A DNA stretch of 64,000 nt, taken from the NCBI RefSeq assembly GCF_014195655.1, contig NZ_JACICD010000013.1, positions 1-64,000 on the forward strand, given 5' to 3'. Position 1 is the stretch's first letter. Every line of letters starts with the position of its first letter. This document shows positions 42,330 to 50,131 of the stretch, one piece after another. The DNA comes from Ancylobacter tetraedralis. GTDB lineage: Bacteria; Pseudomonadota; Alphaproteobacteria; Rhizobiales; Xanthobacteraceae. The position numbers and the translations under genes were made by a program. The notes under the pieces are model-generated. The model searched no databases and was not told the origin of the DNA. It saw nothing but the letters and a program-made list of their open reading frames with translations.

Positions 42330-43163
42330 ATGGCCGACCCGTTCCGCACCCGCGACCACGTGGCCGATTTCGACCGGCACGTGGCCGCCTATGCCGCCCG
42401 CAGCACGGCCACGCGCGCGCGGCTGCCCATGCGCGCGGACCTCGCCTATGGCCCCTCGCCCGCCGAGCGGCTCGACCTGTTCTTCCCGCCGCAGGGCGCG
42501 AGCGGCGCGGTGCACCTGTTCATCCACGGCGGCTACTGGCGGATGTTCACGAAGGAGGACTTCTCCTTCGTCGCCGAGACGGTGACGCAGGCCGGCGCCA
42601 TCGCGGTGATCATCGATTATGCGCGGATGCCCTCCGTGCGGATGGAAACCGTGGTGGCGCAGGTGCGGCGCGCGCGGGACTGGATCACCGGGCATATTGG
42701 CGCGCTGGGCGGCGATCCGGCCCGGCTGACGGTCAGCGGCCATTCGGCCGGCGCGCACCTCGCCGCGCTTCTGTTCGACGACCGCCAGCCGGCGACCCTC
42801 CATGGCGCCCTGCTGCTGAGCGGCCTCTATGACCTCGCCCCGCTGCAGGCCTCGTTCCTGAAGGAGCTGATCGCCCTCACGGATGCGGAAGTCACCCGCT
42901 TCAGCCCGCTCCGCCGCGACTATGGCGCGCAAGCGCGGGGCAATCCGCGCGTCGAATTGCTGGTCGGGGAGCGCGAGACGCCCCCGTTCCACGCCCAGGC
43001 GGACGCGTTCGCGGCCCATCTCGCCGGTGCCGGCCTGATGGCCGAGCGATCGACCATGGAAGGGGCCGACCATATGAGCATCGTTGCCGATCTCGGAACG
43101 CCCGGCACGCCAACCGCCCGTCGTCTTGCCGGCCTCCTCGCCGGCCCGCATTCTGCCTCTTAA
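42330..43163 (+). CDS. Alpha/beta hydrolase, kynurenine formamidase-like
   Basis: 277 residues. The oxyanion motif HLFIHGGYWRMF and the nucleophile elbow VSGHSAGAHLAALL (Ser in GHSAG) match the arylformamidase/BD-FAE group of alpha/beta hydrolases; a late Asp and His are expected in VELLVGERETPPF and EGADHMSIV. Some members cut N-formylkynurenine, others esters or lactones. Other kynurenine genes are missing here, so a different formyl or acyl substrate linked to the two dehydrogenases upstream is possible. It begins 15 bases after the semialdehyde dehydrogenase. Confidence 0.85.
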   Translation: MADPFRTRDHVADFDRHVAAYAARSTATRARLPMRADLAYGPSPAERLDLFFPPQGASGAVHLFIHGGYWRMFTKEDFSFVAETVTQAGAIAVIIDYARMPSVRMETVVAQVRRARDWITGHIGALGGDPARLTVSGHSAGAHLAALLFDDRQPATLHGALLLSGLYDLAPLQASFLKELIALTDAEVTRFSPLRRDYGAQARGNPRVELLVGERETPPFHAQADAFAAHLAGAGLMAERSTMEGADHMSIVADLGTPGTPTARRLAGLLAGPHSAS

Positions 43164-43229
43164 GCCGACGGATTATCGTCATCCCGCTTGAAGGGAGACC
43201 GCTTAAGAGTGTGAATCAGCGGAAGAGGA

Positions 43230-43248
43230 CGTGCCGTCCCCCGGCACG
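43230..43248 (+). terminator. Hairpin between the dehydrogenase operon and crcB
   Basis: CGTGCCG and CGGCACG form a perfect 7-base stem with the loop TCCCC, 67 bases after the hydrolase stop and 5 bases before the crcB ribosome site. It may end the upstream operon or influence crcB translation. No T-run follows. Confidence 0.35.
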
Positions 43249-43265
43249 CAGGCAGGAAGATGGGA

Positions 43266-43706
43266 ATGAGTGGAATGATCCAGACGACGCTATGGGTGGC
43301 CGCGGGCGGCGCGATCGGCAGCGTGGCGCGCTTCTGGATCGCCCTGCTGATGGCGCCCTACAGCCGGGACCTGCCATGGGGCACGATGCTCATCAATGTC
43401 GTCGGCTCCTTCGTCATCTCCTTCTTCGCCACGCTGACCATCGAACAGGGGCGCTATCCCGCGCCGGAGCTGTGGCGCATCGGCGTCATGGTCGGCATCT
43501 GCGGCGGATTCACCACTTTTTCCTCGTTCAGCTTCCAGACGCTGGAGCTGATCCGCGCCGGTGCGCCGGGACGGGCGATGCTCAACATCGTCCTCTCGGT
43601 GGCGCTGTGCCTCATCGCGGTGTCGCTCGGCTATGTCGCCGCCGAGCGGCTCAATGGCGGCGTGCCGCAGCTGACCGAGACGCAGGTGGAGGAAGAGACG
43701 GCATGA
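43266..43706 (+). CDS. crcB: Fluoride ion channel CrcB/Fluc
   Basis: 146 residues with four hydrophobic segments. Conserved residues of the Fluc family are visible: [13 protein letters not shown] (Gly-Ala-Arg), [19 protein letters not shown] with the pore Asn, and [19 protein letters not shown] with the central Na+-binding and phenylalanine-box region. The protein exports fluoride passively as an antiparallel dimer. ATG 43266 fits AGGAAG at six bases; an ATG at 43260 is too near that site. I see no fluoride riboswitch upstream. The gene converges on the glycosyltransferase gene. Confidence 0.92.
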   Translation: MSGMIQTTLWVAAGGAIGSVARFWIALLMAPYSRDLPWGTMLINVVGSFVISFFATLTIEQGRYPAPELWRIGVMVGICGGFTTFSSFSFQTLELIRAGAPGRAMLNIVLSVALCLIAVSLGYVAAERLNGGVPQLTETQVEEETA

Positions 43707-43745
43707 GCGGACGCGCGCGGAACCCGCACACGCGGGTCTCCCGCC

Positions 43746-45143
43746 TCAGCGCCGCGCCGCCGGCTCGGGAATGAGCTGGTCGTAGAGCGCGGAGAGCCGC
43801 GCCCGATAGCGCTCTTCCGAGAACAGCGCGGCCTGCGCCCGCCCGCGCCCCGACAGCGCGGCGCGCAGGTCCGCATCAACCGACAGGGTCTTGATGGCAT
43901 CGGCGATGGCGCGGGGGTCATAGGGGTCGACCAGCAGCGCGGCATTGCCCGCCACTTCCGGGATCGAGGCGGTGTTGGAACTGATCACCGGCGTGCCGAG
44001 CGACATCGCCTCCAGCACCGGCAGGCCGAACCCCTCATAGAGCGAGGGAAACACCAGCGCCTTGGCGCCGCGGATCAGGCTCACCAGCAGGGGAAACGGC
44101 GCGTAGTCGAAGCGCCGCACCCGGTCGCGCACGAAGGTGAGGTTGTCCAGCTGTTCGAGATAGCGGTTCGAGCCTTCGTTGAGGAAGCGCAGCTCCTCGC
44201 CGGCCTTCCACGCCGTCTTGCCCAGCAGCACCAGCGGTTCGCTCACCTGCGAGGCGAGATAGGCCTCGATCAGGCGGGAGATGTTCTTCTTCGGCTCGAT
44301 CGCGCCGAAGAACAGGAAATAACCCTTATAGGGAAGTCCGAAGGCCCCCTCCACTTCCTCGCGCACCAGGTCATCGCTCTTGTCGGCGTATTTCCTCGGG
44401 ATCGACACCGCCTGATAGGTGTTGGTGATCTTCTCCTCGGGGTAGCCGAACAGATCGACGATGTCGCGCTTGGACGCCTCCGAGACGGTGACGATATGGT
44501 CGGCGCGCTTGAGCACGCCCTCGATCAGGCGCTTGTAGAACTTCTTGTTGTCGAGCGTGGTGAAGGGCAGGCGCAGCGGCACCAGGTCGTGCAGCGTGTA
44601 GATGTTGCGCGTGCCCGGCAGGCGGATGGGCAGCGGATAGGTCCAGTGCATCAGGTCCGGCCGCGTCACCCCGCTCACCGAGAGGAAGTGCTTATAGGCG
44701 TGGAAATGCCAGTAGCTGCGCGAGAACAGTTCCGGCGCGTTCCAGATGCGGTCGTAATGGGGCAGGCGCGACTGGAAGGCACGGCTGATCACCCGGCCGG
44801 ACAAGGGCACGTCGCGCGCGCGGATGCCCATGGGCGAGGTGCACAGCTGCGCCAGCCGCCGGCCGGCCTCCAGCAGGAAGGAGGGCGAGCCGACATTGGG
44901 ATCGAAGAAGGAGATTTCCCGCAGCAGGGGGTCGGCGCTGGGAGAGGCGCGCGTGCCGTAGAGAATCTCCGTCCTATAGCCGAGGTCGCCGCAGGCGAAG
45001 CTGAGGTTGCGGGCATAGGTGGCGACGCCGGTGCCCGCCTCCAGGGCGAGGTTGTAGCCGTCGATCATCACGCTGCCGCGCCCGCCGGGGCGAACCCTCG
45101 TCACGGGCGGCGCGCCAAGCCCTTCCTCGTCACCCCGCAACCG
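43746..45143 (-). CDS. Family 4 glycosyltransferase
   Basis: About 465 residues. GT-B fold, GT4 signature [42 protein letters not shown] with an intact E-x7-E motif; N-terminal acceptor domain begins [32 protein letters not shown] and [22 protein letters not shown] are also typical. The cytoplasmic enzyme would add one sugar to a lipid-linked glycan. The start is uncertain: ATG 45143 has AGAGG upstream and overlaps the previous gene by 14 bases, ATG 45068 matches the family start better. It is the last gene of the operon from 47695. Confidence 0.87.
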   Translation of the reverse strand, partial: RLRGDEEGLGAPPVTRVRPGGRGSVMIDGYNLALEAGTGVATYARNLSFACGDLGYRTEILYGTRASPSADPLLREISFFDPNVGSPSFLLEAGRRLAQLCTSPMGIRARDVPLSGRVISRAFQSRLPHYDRIWNAPELFSRSYWHFHAYKHFLSVSGVTRPDLMHWTYPLPIRLPGTRNIYTLHDLVPLRLPFTTLDNKKFYKRLIEGVLKRADHIVTVSEASKRDIVDLFGYPEEKITNTYQAVSIPRKYADKSDDLVREEVEGAFGLPYKGYFLFFGAIEPKKNISRLIEAYLASQVSEPLVLLGKTAWKAGEELRFLNEGSNRYLEQLDNLTFVRDRVRRFDYAPFPLLVSLIRGAKALVFPSLYEGFGLPVLEAMSLGTPVISSNTASIPEVAGNAALLVDPYDPRAIADAIKTLSVDADLRAALSGRGRAQAALFSEERYRARLSALYDQLIPEPAARR

Positions 45144-46221
45144 CATGGACCTCTGCAACCCGCCCGCGCTGCGGCGCGCCGCCGCCATGGGCGTAGGGAA
45201 TGTCGCGGATCAGCGGATGCTCGAAGATGGTCTGGCCCTTTGGCGCGGCGATCGGGGCGACATCGATCGGCAGCGCGGCGATGAGCGGATCGATATCGAA
45301 CGTGACCGGCTTCCACGCGGTATCGATCGACCAGATCAGGTGCTCCCAATCGGTTCGCTTGTTGCGGCGCTGCACATAGACGGGAATGCGCGGAATGCCC
45401 ATGCCGAGATAGAGATCGGTGATGCGCAGGTCGAAGCCGTCATCGGGGTCCATGACGCGGCCGATCAGCCCATCCGGCGCGCCGCGCGGGGCGAAATAGA
45501 GGCAGGGAATGCCATAGCTCTCGGCAAACACCATGCCGTGCAGGCTGGTGGAGACGAGGCGCTTGCAGGACAGGATCTCGTCCAGCTTGGCCCGCATCGA
45601 GGCGGCGCTGATCTCGGTCAGCGTGTTGATGATGCGCACGCTGCCGGCCAGTTCCGGGGGGATGTGGTAGCGGTCATAGGTCTCGCGCGGCTTGGCGTCG
45701 AGCGAGCGGTCGGCGAGATCGGAGAGATGGACGATGACCCCGACCTCGTACTTCTTCTCCAGCGCGGGATTGTAGAAGCGCGGCAGCGCCCAGACCGGAT
45801 CGCCGAAGACCGGCGCGCCGACCGCGTTCGCCTCGCCGAGGATGGCGCGGCTCACCGGTCCGCGCGTGGCATGCACCCGGTAGCGGGTCGCCGGATCGGG
45901 CACGAAGGGAATGCGCTCGCCCTCGCCGCCGGTGTTGAGATAGCGCGACGAGCCCGTGCCCCAGACGCTGATGTCGCCGCCCTTGAGATTCTGCGCGATG
46001 GTTCCGACCGCCGACATGCGGGTCGAGGTGGCATCATGCGCCTGGTGGATGATGGGCTTGCCCGAAAGCAGGGCGACCATGACCGGGGAGAGGGCGTCGC
46101 CCAGGTTCAGGTAGTTCTGCACCCGCGTGGCGGCCACCCAGGACAGCGGCACGACGCCGGTGTCGCGCACGATCTCGCGCAGCGAAGGTTGCTTGCGCAG
46201 CGAAGAAGATTGCTGGAGCAC
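45130..46221 (-). CDS. Polysaccharide pyruvyltransferase-family protein, single domain
   Basis: 363 residues. The pyruvyl-transferase fold is recognised from NYLNLGDALSPVMVALLSGKP near the N-terminus, VWGTGSSRYLN, VHATRGPVSRAIL, FGDPVWALPRFY and the hallmark RLVSTSLHGMVFAESYGIPCLYFAPRG with its S-x-H-G. Members such as CsaB and GumL transfer pyruvate ketals from PEP to sugars of surface polymers. Both halves of the tandem protein at 50128-52362 share these landmarks and are clearly related. It lies 22 bases behind manC in one operon. Confidence 0.8.
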   Translation of the reverse strand: MLQQSSSLRKQPSLREIVRDTGVVPLSWVAATRVQNYLNLGDALSPVMVALLSGKPIIHQAHDATSTRMSAVGTIAQNLKGGDISVWGTGSSRYLNTGGEGERIPFVPDPATRYRVHATRGPVSRAILGEANAVGAPVFGDPVWALPRFYNPALEKKYEVGVIVHLSDLADRSLDAKPRETYDRYHIPPELAGSVRIINTLTEISAASMRAKLDEILSCKRLVSTSLHGMVFAESYGIPCLYFAPRGAPDGLIGRVMDPDDGFDLRITDLYLGMGIPRIPVYVQRRNKRTDWEHLIWSIDTAWKPVTFDIDPLIAALPIDVAPIAAPKGQTIFEHPLIRDIPYAHGGGAPQRGRVAEVHAVAG

Positions 46222-46243
46222 GTCGCTGTTCCTCTTCTGTTGA

Positions 46244-47695
46244 TCAGGTCAGCGCGACGGCCACAGCGGCCGGAACGCGGTTATACACGTCGTCGAGGCG
46301 CACGATGTCGTCCTCGCCGAGATAGGAGCCGACCTGCACCTCGATGAGTTCGAGCGGGATGCGTCCCGGATTGGTCAGGCGATGGACCGCGCCGAGCGGG
46401 ATGTAGGTCGATTCGTTTTCCTGCAGCATGAACACCTTCTCGTTCACCGTGACCTCGGCCGTGCCGTGCACGACGATCCAGTGCTCGGAGCGGTGATGGT
46501 GCTTCTGCAGCGAGAGGCGCTCGCCGGGATCGACGATGATCTTCTTCACGCGGAAGCGGCCACCGAGATTGATGGTCTCGTAGCTGCCCCACGGGCGGTG
46601 CATCCGCGGGTGCTCATGGGCCTCGTTGCGCCGCTCGGCCTTGAGCGCGGAGACGAGGTGCTTGACCTCCTCGGAGCGCTCGGACGGCATGACCAGCACC
46701 GCGTCGCCGGTGGCGACGATCGACAGGCCGCTCACGCCGATCGCCGCGATCAGCGGCCCGTCGGAATGGACATAGCAATTCTCGGTGTCGATCATCCGCA
46801 CCGGGCCGCGCTGGGCATTGCCGGACACGTCCGTCTCGGCAATCTCGCGCATCGCGTTCCAGCTGCCGACATCGGACCAGGGGAAGCTGCCCTCGACCAC
46901 GGCGGCGCGGCTGGTGCGCTCCAGCACGGCATAGTCGATCGACAGGCTCGGGGCGGCGTGGAAATCGGCCCCCAGCCGGCAGAAGCCGAGGTCGCTCTTG
47001 GCATTGCTGAGGGCGCGGCGCACCGCGTCGACGATCTCGGGCTCGAAGCTCTCGGCCTCCTCGAGCATCACATGCGCGGGGAACAGGAAATTGCCCGAGT
47101 TCCAGAGATAGCCGGCTTCGATATAGTCCCGCGCCTTCTCGACGCTCGGCTTCTCGGCGAAGGCCTCGACAAGGGCGGCTGCGCCCCCGTTCAGCGCGGC
47201 ACCGCGTCGGATATAGCCATAGGAGGTGCGCGGCTCGGTCGGCGTGATGCCGAAGGTGACGATATGGCCGAGATTGGCGGCACCGACCGCCTTGTGGCAG
47301 GCCTCGTGGAACGCGAACGTGTCGCCGATGACGTGGTCGGCCGCGAGCACCAGCAGCGTCGCCTCCGTTCCGTGCAGGCGCTGGGCGAGCAGCGTCGCCG
47401 CCAGCAGGGCGGGCGCCGAATCGCGCCGCGCCGGCTCCAGAAGCACGGTCGGCTCGATGCCGATGTCGCGCGCCTGGCGCTGGGCGAAGAAGCGGAATTC
47501 CTCATTGGTCACGATGATCGGCGAGGCGAAGGTCGCGCCCGGCGCGACGCGCTGCAACGTGTCCTGATAGAGCGTCGCGCCCGAGGTCGAGAGCGGCAGG
47601 AACTGCTTGGGCAGGGAATCGCGCGAGATCGGCCAGAGCCGGGTGCCGGATCCACCCGCGAGAATGACAGGGACGATCTTGGAGCCAGCGGCCAT
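46244..47695 (-). CDS. manC: Mannose-1-phosphate guanylyltransferase / mannose-6-phosphate isomerase
   Basis: 483 residues, standard for the bifunctional enzyme. The N-terminal nucleotidyltransferase motif is VILAGGSGTRLWPISRDSLPKQFLPL, with FAEKPSVEKARDYIEAGYLWNSGNF and GSFPWSDVGSWNAM. The C-terminal cupin isomerase contains RPWGSYETINLG and LQKHHHRSEHWIVVHGTAEVTV with metal ligands. It makes GDP-mannose, and so mannose or fucose-type sugars for the capsule or exopolysaccharide. It is the first gene of a three-gene operon and is preceded by an AT-rich promoter region. Confidence 0.95.
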   Translation of the reverse strand: MAAGSKIVPVILAGGSGTRLWPISRDSLPKQFLPLSTSGATLYQDTLQRVAPGATFASPIIVTNEEFRFFAQRQARDIGIEPTVLLEPARRDSAPALLAATLLAQRLHGTEATLLVLAADHVIGDTFAFHEACHKAVGAANLGHIVTFGITPTEPRTSYGYIRRGAALNGGAAALVEAFAEKPSVEKARDYIEAGYLWNSGNFLFPAHVMLEEAESFEPEIVDAVRRALSNAKSDLGFCRLGADFHAAPSLSIDYAVLERTSRAAVVEGSFPWSDVGSWNAMREIAETDVSGNAQRGPVRMIDTENCYVHSDGPLIAAIGVSGLSIVATGDAVLVMPSERSEEVKHLVSALKAERRNEAHEHPRMHRPWGSYETINLGGRFRVKKIIVDPGERLSLQKHHHRSEHWIVVHGTAEVTVNEKVFMLQENESTYIPLGAVHRLTNPGRIPLELIEVQVGSYLGEDDIVRLDDVYNRVPAAVAVALT

Positions 47696-47897
47696 CGATT
47701 GCTCTCCTCACATGGGGGAAGGTGATGTTCGGTAGATCGACTTGATCATATACCGGCACTTCGCACTTGCGAGATAGTATACACGCGACAAAATACGTCA
47801 ACACAAATGTCGTTCTTGAAATTACCCCAATATTTGCTAGCTATTATTATTCAATTTTGAAGAAAAATTGCTCAATACGCAGAATAATATATTTCGT
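47696..47897 (-). promoter_or_regulatory. AT-rich control region upstream of manC
   Basis: 202 bases between manC and the SDR gene. From about 47745 on the sequence is dominated by A and T (for example AATATTTGCTAGCTATTATT and AATAATATATTTCG), in sharp contrast to the GC-rich genes. It must hold the manC operon promoter and is a plausible binding area for a MucR/H-NS-like silencer. No exact promoter boxes are claimed. Confidence 0.5.
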
Positions 47898-48713
47898 CTA
47901 TTTTGCTATCGATACGTCTTCAAGTGCGGCGGCGGCATCAACCGGCCGAATATTCGCTGTGAAGAACCGCTGCAGCACGGCGTCCCGCACCATCGCCGGC
48001 ACGCAGCGCCCGAGCCCGATGAGGGCGACCAGCGGCCACGGAAACGCGATGGAGCGCGCCCCTCGATCGCTGGCATGGGCGATGGCGATCGCGGCACGTT
48101 CGGCGCTCCATTCCAGCGGGCGCCAGCCGCGATAATCGCGGCTCATGCCCGTGGCGATAAAGCCGGGACAGGCCAGCGTGAGGCGCACGCCCGCGGCCCC
48201 CAGCACCGGACGAAGCGCCTCGCCAAAGGCGATGAGGCCGGCCTTGGTGGCGCTGTAGGTCGGCTGGTCCGGCAGCGGCATACGCCCCGCCAGCGAGGCG
48301 ACCAGCACCACGCGCCCGGTCCCGCGCGCGCGCATCGGGTCGATGAGCGGCAGCACCGTCGCCACCGCGCCCTCGAAATTGGTGCGGATCTGCGCCAGCA
48401 CTTCGTCCAGCCGCTCCGCCTGCCCCTCGCGGCCCAGGCTTGCCTCGACGCCGGCATTGGCGATGACGGTGTCGATCGGTGTGTGCGCGTCGATCTCGGC
48501 AATAAGTGTGGCGAGCGCCTCGCTCGCGCGCACGTCCATCGGCACGACGCGGACCGTGGCCCCGCGCGCGCGGCATTCCAGCGCCACCCGCTCCAGCCGC
48601 GCCGCATCGCGGGCGATGAGAAGCAGCGCGATGGCCGGCGCGGCATAGTGGCGGGCCAGCGCGGCGCCGAGGCCGCTGGACGCGCCGGTGATGAGGATGT
48701 GGCGCGCGTTCAT
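47898..48713 (-). CDS. Short-chain dehydrogenase/reductase in the capsule locus (RkpH-like)
   Basis: 271 residues with NAD(P) site ILITGASSGLGAALARHYA, IANAG, and a complete catalytic set: Ser in VLVASLAGRMPL and YSATK. In the rhizobial rkp-1 region an SDR (RkpH) works next to RkpA and RkpG on the lipid precursor of K-antigen capsule; this gene sits in the same kind of locus and may have that job. It overlaps the KpsS-like gene by four bases. The last 40 codons are unusually AT-rich as they run into the intergenic region. Confidence 0.85.
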   Translation of the reverse strand: MNARHILITGASSGLGAALARHYAAPAIALLLIARDAARLERVALECRARGATVRVVPMDVRASEALATLIAEIDAHTPIDTVIANAGVEASLGREGQAERLDEVLAQIRTNFEGAVATVLPLIDPMRARGTGRVVLVASLAGRMPLPDQPTYSATKAGLIAFGEALRPVLGAAGVRLTLACPGFIATGMSRDYRGWRPLEWSAERAAIAIAHASDRGARSIAFPWPLVALIGLGRCVPAMVRDAVLQRFFTANIRPVDAAAALEDVSIAK

Positions 48714-50131
48714 GCCGGCTGCGCCTCCCCGGTCATCGGGTCATCCGCCGCTTCATCTTGCGCCGCCCGATCCTGCGCCACGCGATCCTCGGTGGCCATG
48801 CGGGCGACAAGGCCCTCCACCGCCCGCGCGATGGATTCCGGCGCGAAAAAGCCGCCCCCAATCTGCGTGCGCGCCAGCACGAGCCGGCAATAGGCCCGCA
48901 CCAGCGCGGGATCGGGTGGCGGCGGCGCGGACCAGAAGCCATCGAGCGCGCCCTGATGGGCAAGGCCCGGCATGTCGTAGGTGGCGCGACCGAGAACCTT
49001 GAGCGGCCGGCCATGCCGGAGCGCGGCGATGGCCGTCGTCGAGTTCACCAGCACCACCCCGGAGCTGCGCGCAACCAGCGTATCGATGTCGCCATTCTCG
49101 AGGAACAGCACGCGGCCCTTGAGCCCGTATTCGTCGATGAGGCGCGCGATCATGTGGCGCGTGGCCGGAAGGCGCGTGTCATAGGGATGCCGCTTCACCA
49201 CAAGGCGGGCGGCTTTCGGCGCCGTCGCGGCGAAGGAGGCGAACACCAGCCGCACCACCTCGCGCGCCGAGCCGAAGCTGGAATGGACGCGCATCTGGAA
49301 GTCACCTTCCAATTGCAGCGGCAGCAGGAAATAGGTCGCGCGCCCCACCAGCGCCGTCTGCGCCAGACGGTCGCGCTCGCGGGCGGCTGCGGCATTGAAC
49401 CAGCGTGCGAGCCAGCCCGCATAGTCAACCATCGGGTGCACCAGCGTGTGCCGCCGGTAGCGCGCGAAGAGCGGCGCGAGGGCGGCATAGCCGGCGTGCC
49501 AGGCGACATCCCAGGCGGCGCGGCGGGCGAAAGGCTCGCTCGCCGCCACGCGCGGGCGCACCGGCTCGGGCGTCTCTGCGGCCGCCGCCCGCAAGCCTTC
49601 CGGCGTGCGCGGCAGATCGGAATGGGCGTTCACGCCATGGCGTTCGCGGGTGATCCAGCCAGGGCGAAAATAGCCCTCCTCCAGCAGATGCAGCCCGATG
49701 CCCCGCGCCCGCGCGGCCAATATCGCCGGCACATGATAGGGACGGCAATCGCCGAACAGCACGAGATCGCTTAACGCTTCCTCGGTCATGAGCCGCTCGA
49801 CATAAGCCGGCCAGTCCTCCAGCCGGCCGCGATAGAGCCGCGCACGGCCGGGCCAGAACACCAGATCGCCGCCGCACAGATGCACCTTGACGATGCGCGC
49901 GCCGCGCCGGCGCAGCGCCTGCGCCAGGCGCCAGGCGAAGGGCGATGCCGGCCCCTGCAGGAACAGGAAGGCGCGGCCGGCAAGGTCCGGCTCGGCGGCG
50001 GCTTCCCGCCCCTCGTCCCGGCGCGGCGCCGGCACGGCAGAAGCCGCCACATTCAGGCCCGCTCCCTGCAGACCCGCCCTCTCGAAGGCGGCGGCAGGCC
50101 TCTCGACGCGGTTCACCGCCGCGCCGCTCAA
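48710..50131 (-). CDS. kpsS: Capsule polysaccharide Kdo transferase, KpsS-like
   Basis: 473 residues. Family segments are FLFLQGPASPFAWRLAQALRRRGARIVKVHLCGGDLVFWPGRARLYRGRLEDWPAYVERL, LVLFGDCRPYHVPAILAARARGIGLHLLEEGYFRPGWITRERHGVNAHSDLPR and, later, RLVVKRHPYDTR and VLVNSTTAIAALRHGRPLKVLG. KpsS puts the first beta-Kdo on the phosphatidylglycerol anchor of group 2-type capsules, with KpsC extending the linker. No kpsC appears in the window. The first 40 residues and last 30 are low-complexity extensions. Overlaps both neighbours by four bases. Confidence 0.85.
   Translation of the reverse strand: MSGAAVNRVERPAAAFERAGLQGAGLNVAASAVPAPRRDEGREAAAEPDLAGRAFLFLQGPASPFAWRLAQALRRRGARIVKVHLCGGDLVFWPGRARLYRGRLEDWPAYVERLMTEEALSDLVLFGDCRPYHVPAILAARARGIGLHLLEEGYFRPGWITRERHGVNAHSDLPRTPEGLRAAAAETPEPVRPRVAASEPFARRAAWDVAWHAGYAALAPLFARYRRHTLVHPMVDYAGWLARWFNAAAARERDRLAQTALVGRATYFLLPLQLEGDFQMRVHSSFGSAREVVRLVFASFAATAPKAARLVVKRHPYDTRLPATRHMIARLIDEYGLKGRVLFLENGDIDTLVARSSGVVLVNSTTAIAALRHGRPLKVLGRATYDMPGLAHQGALDGFWSAPPPPDPALVRAYCRLVLARTQIGGGFFAPESIARAVEGLVARMATEDRVAQDRAAQDEAADDPMTGEAQPA

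Noticed and set aside
43164..43265. Fluoride riboswitch upstream of crcB
   Set aside because: The conserved pseudoknot and core segments of the crcB motif RNA could not be found; only a simple hairpin is present.
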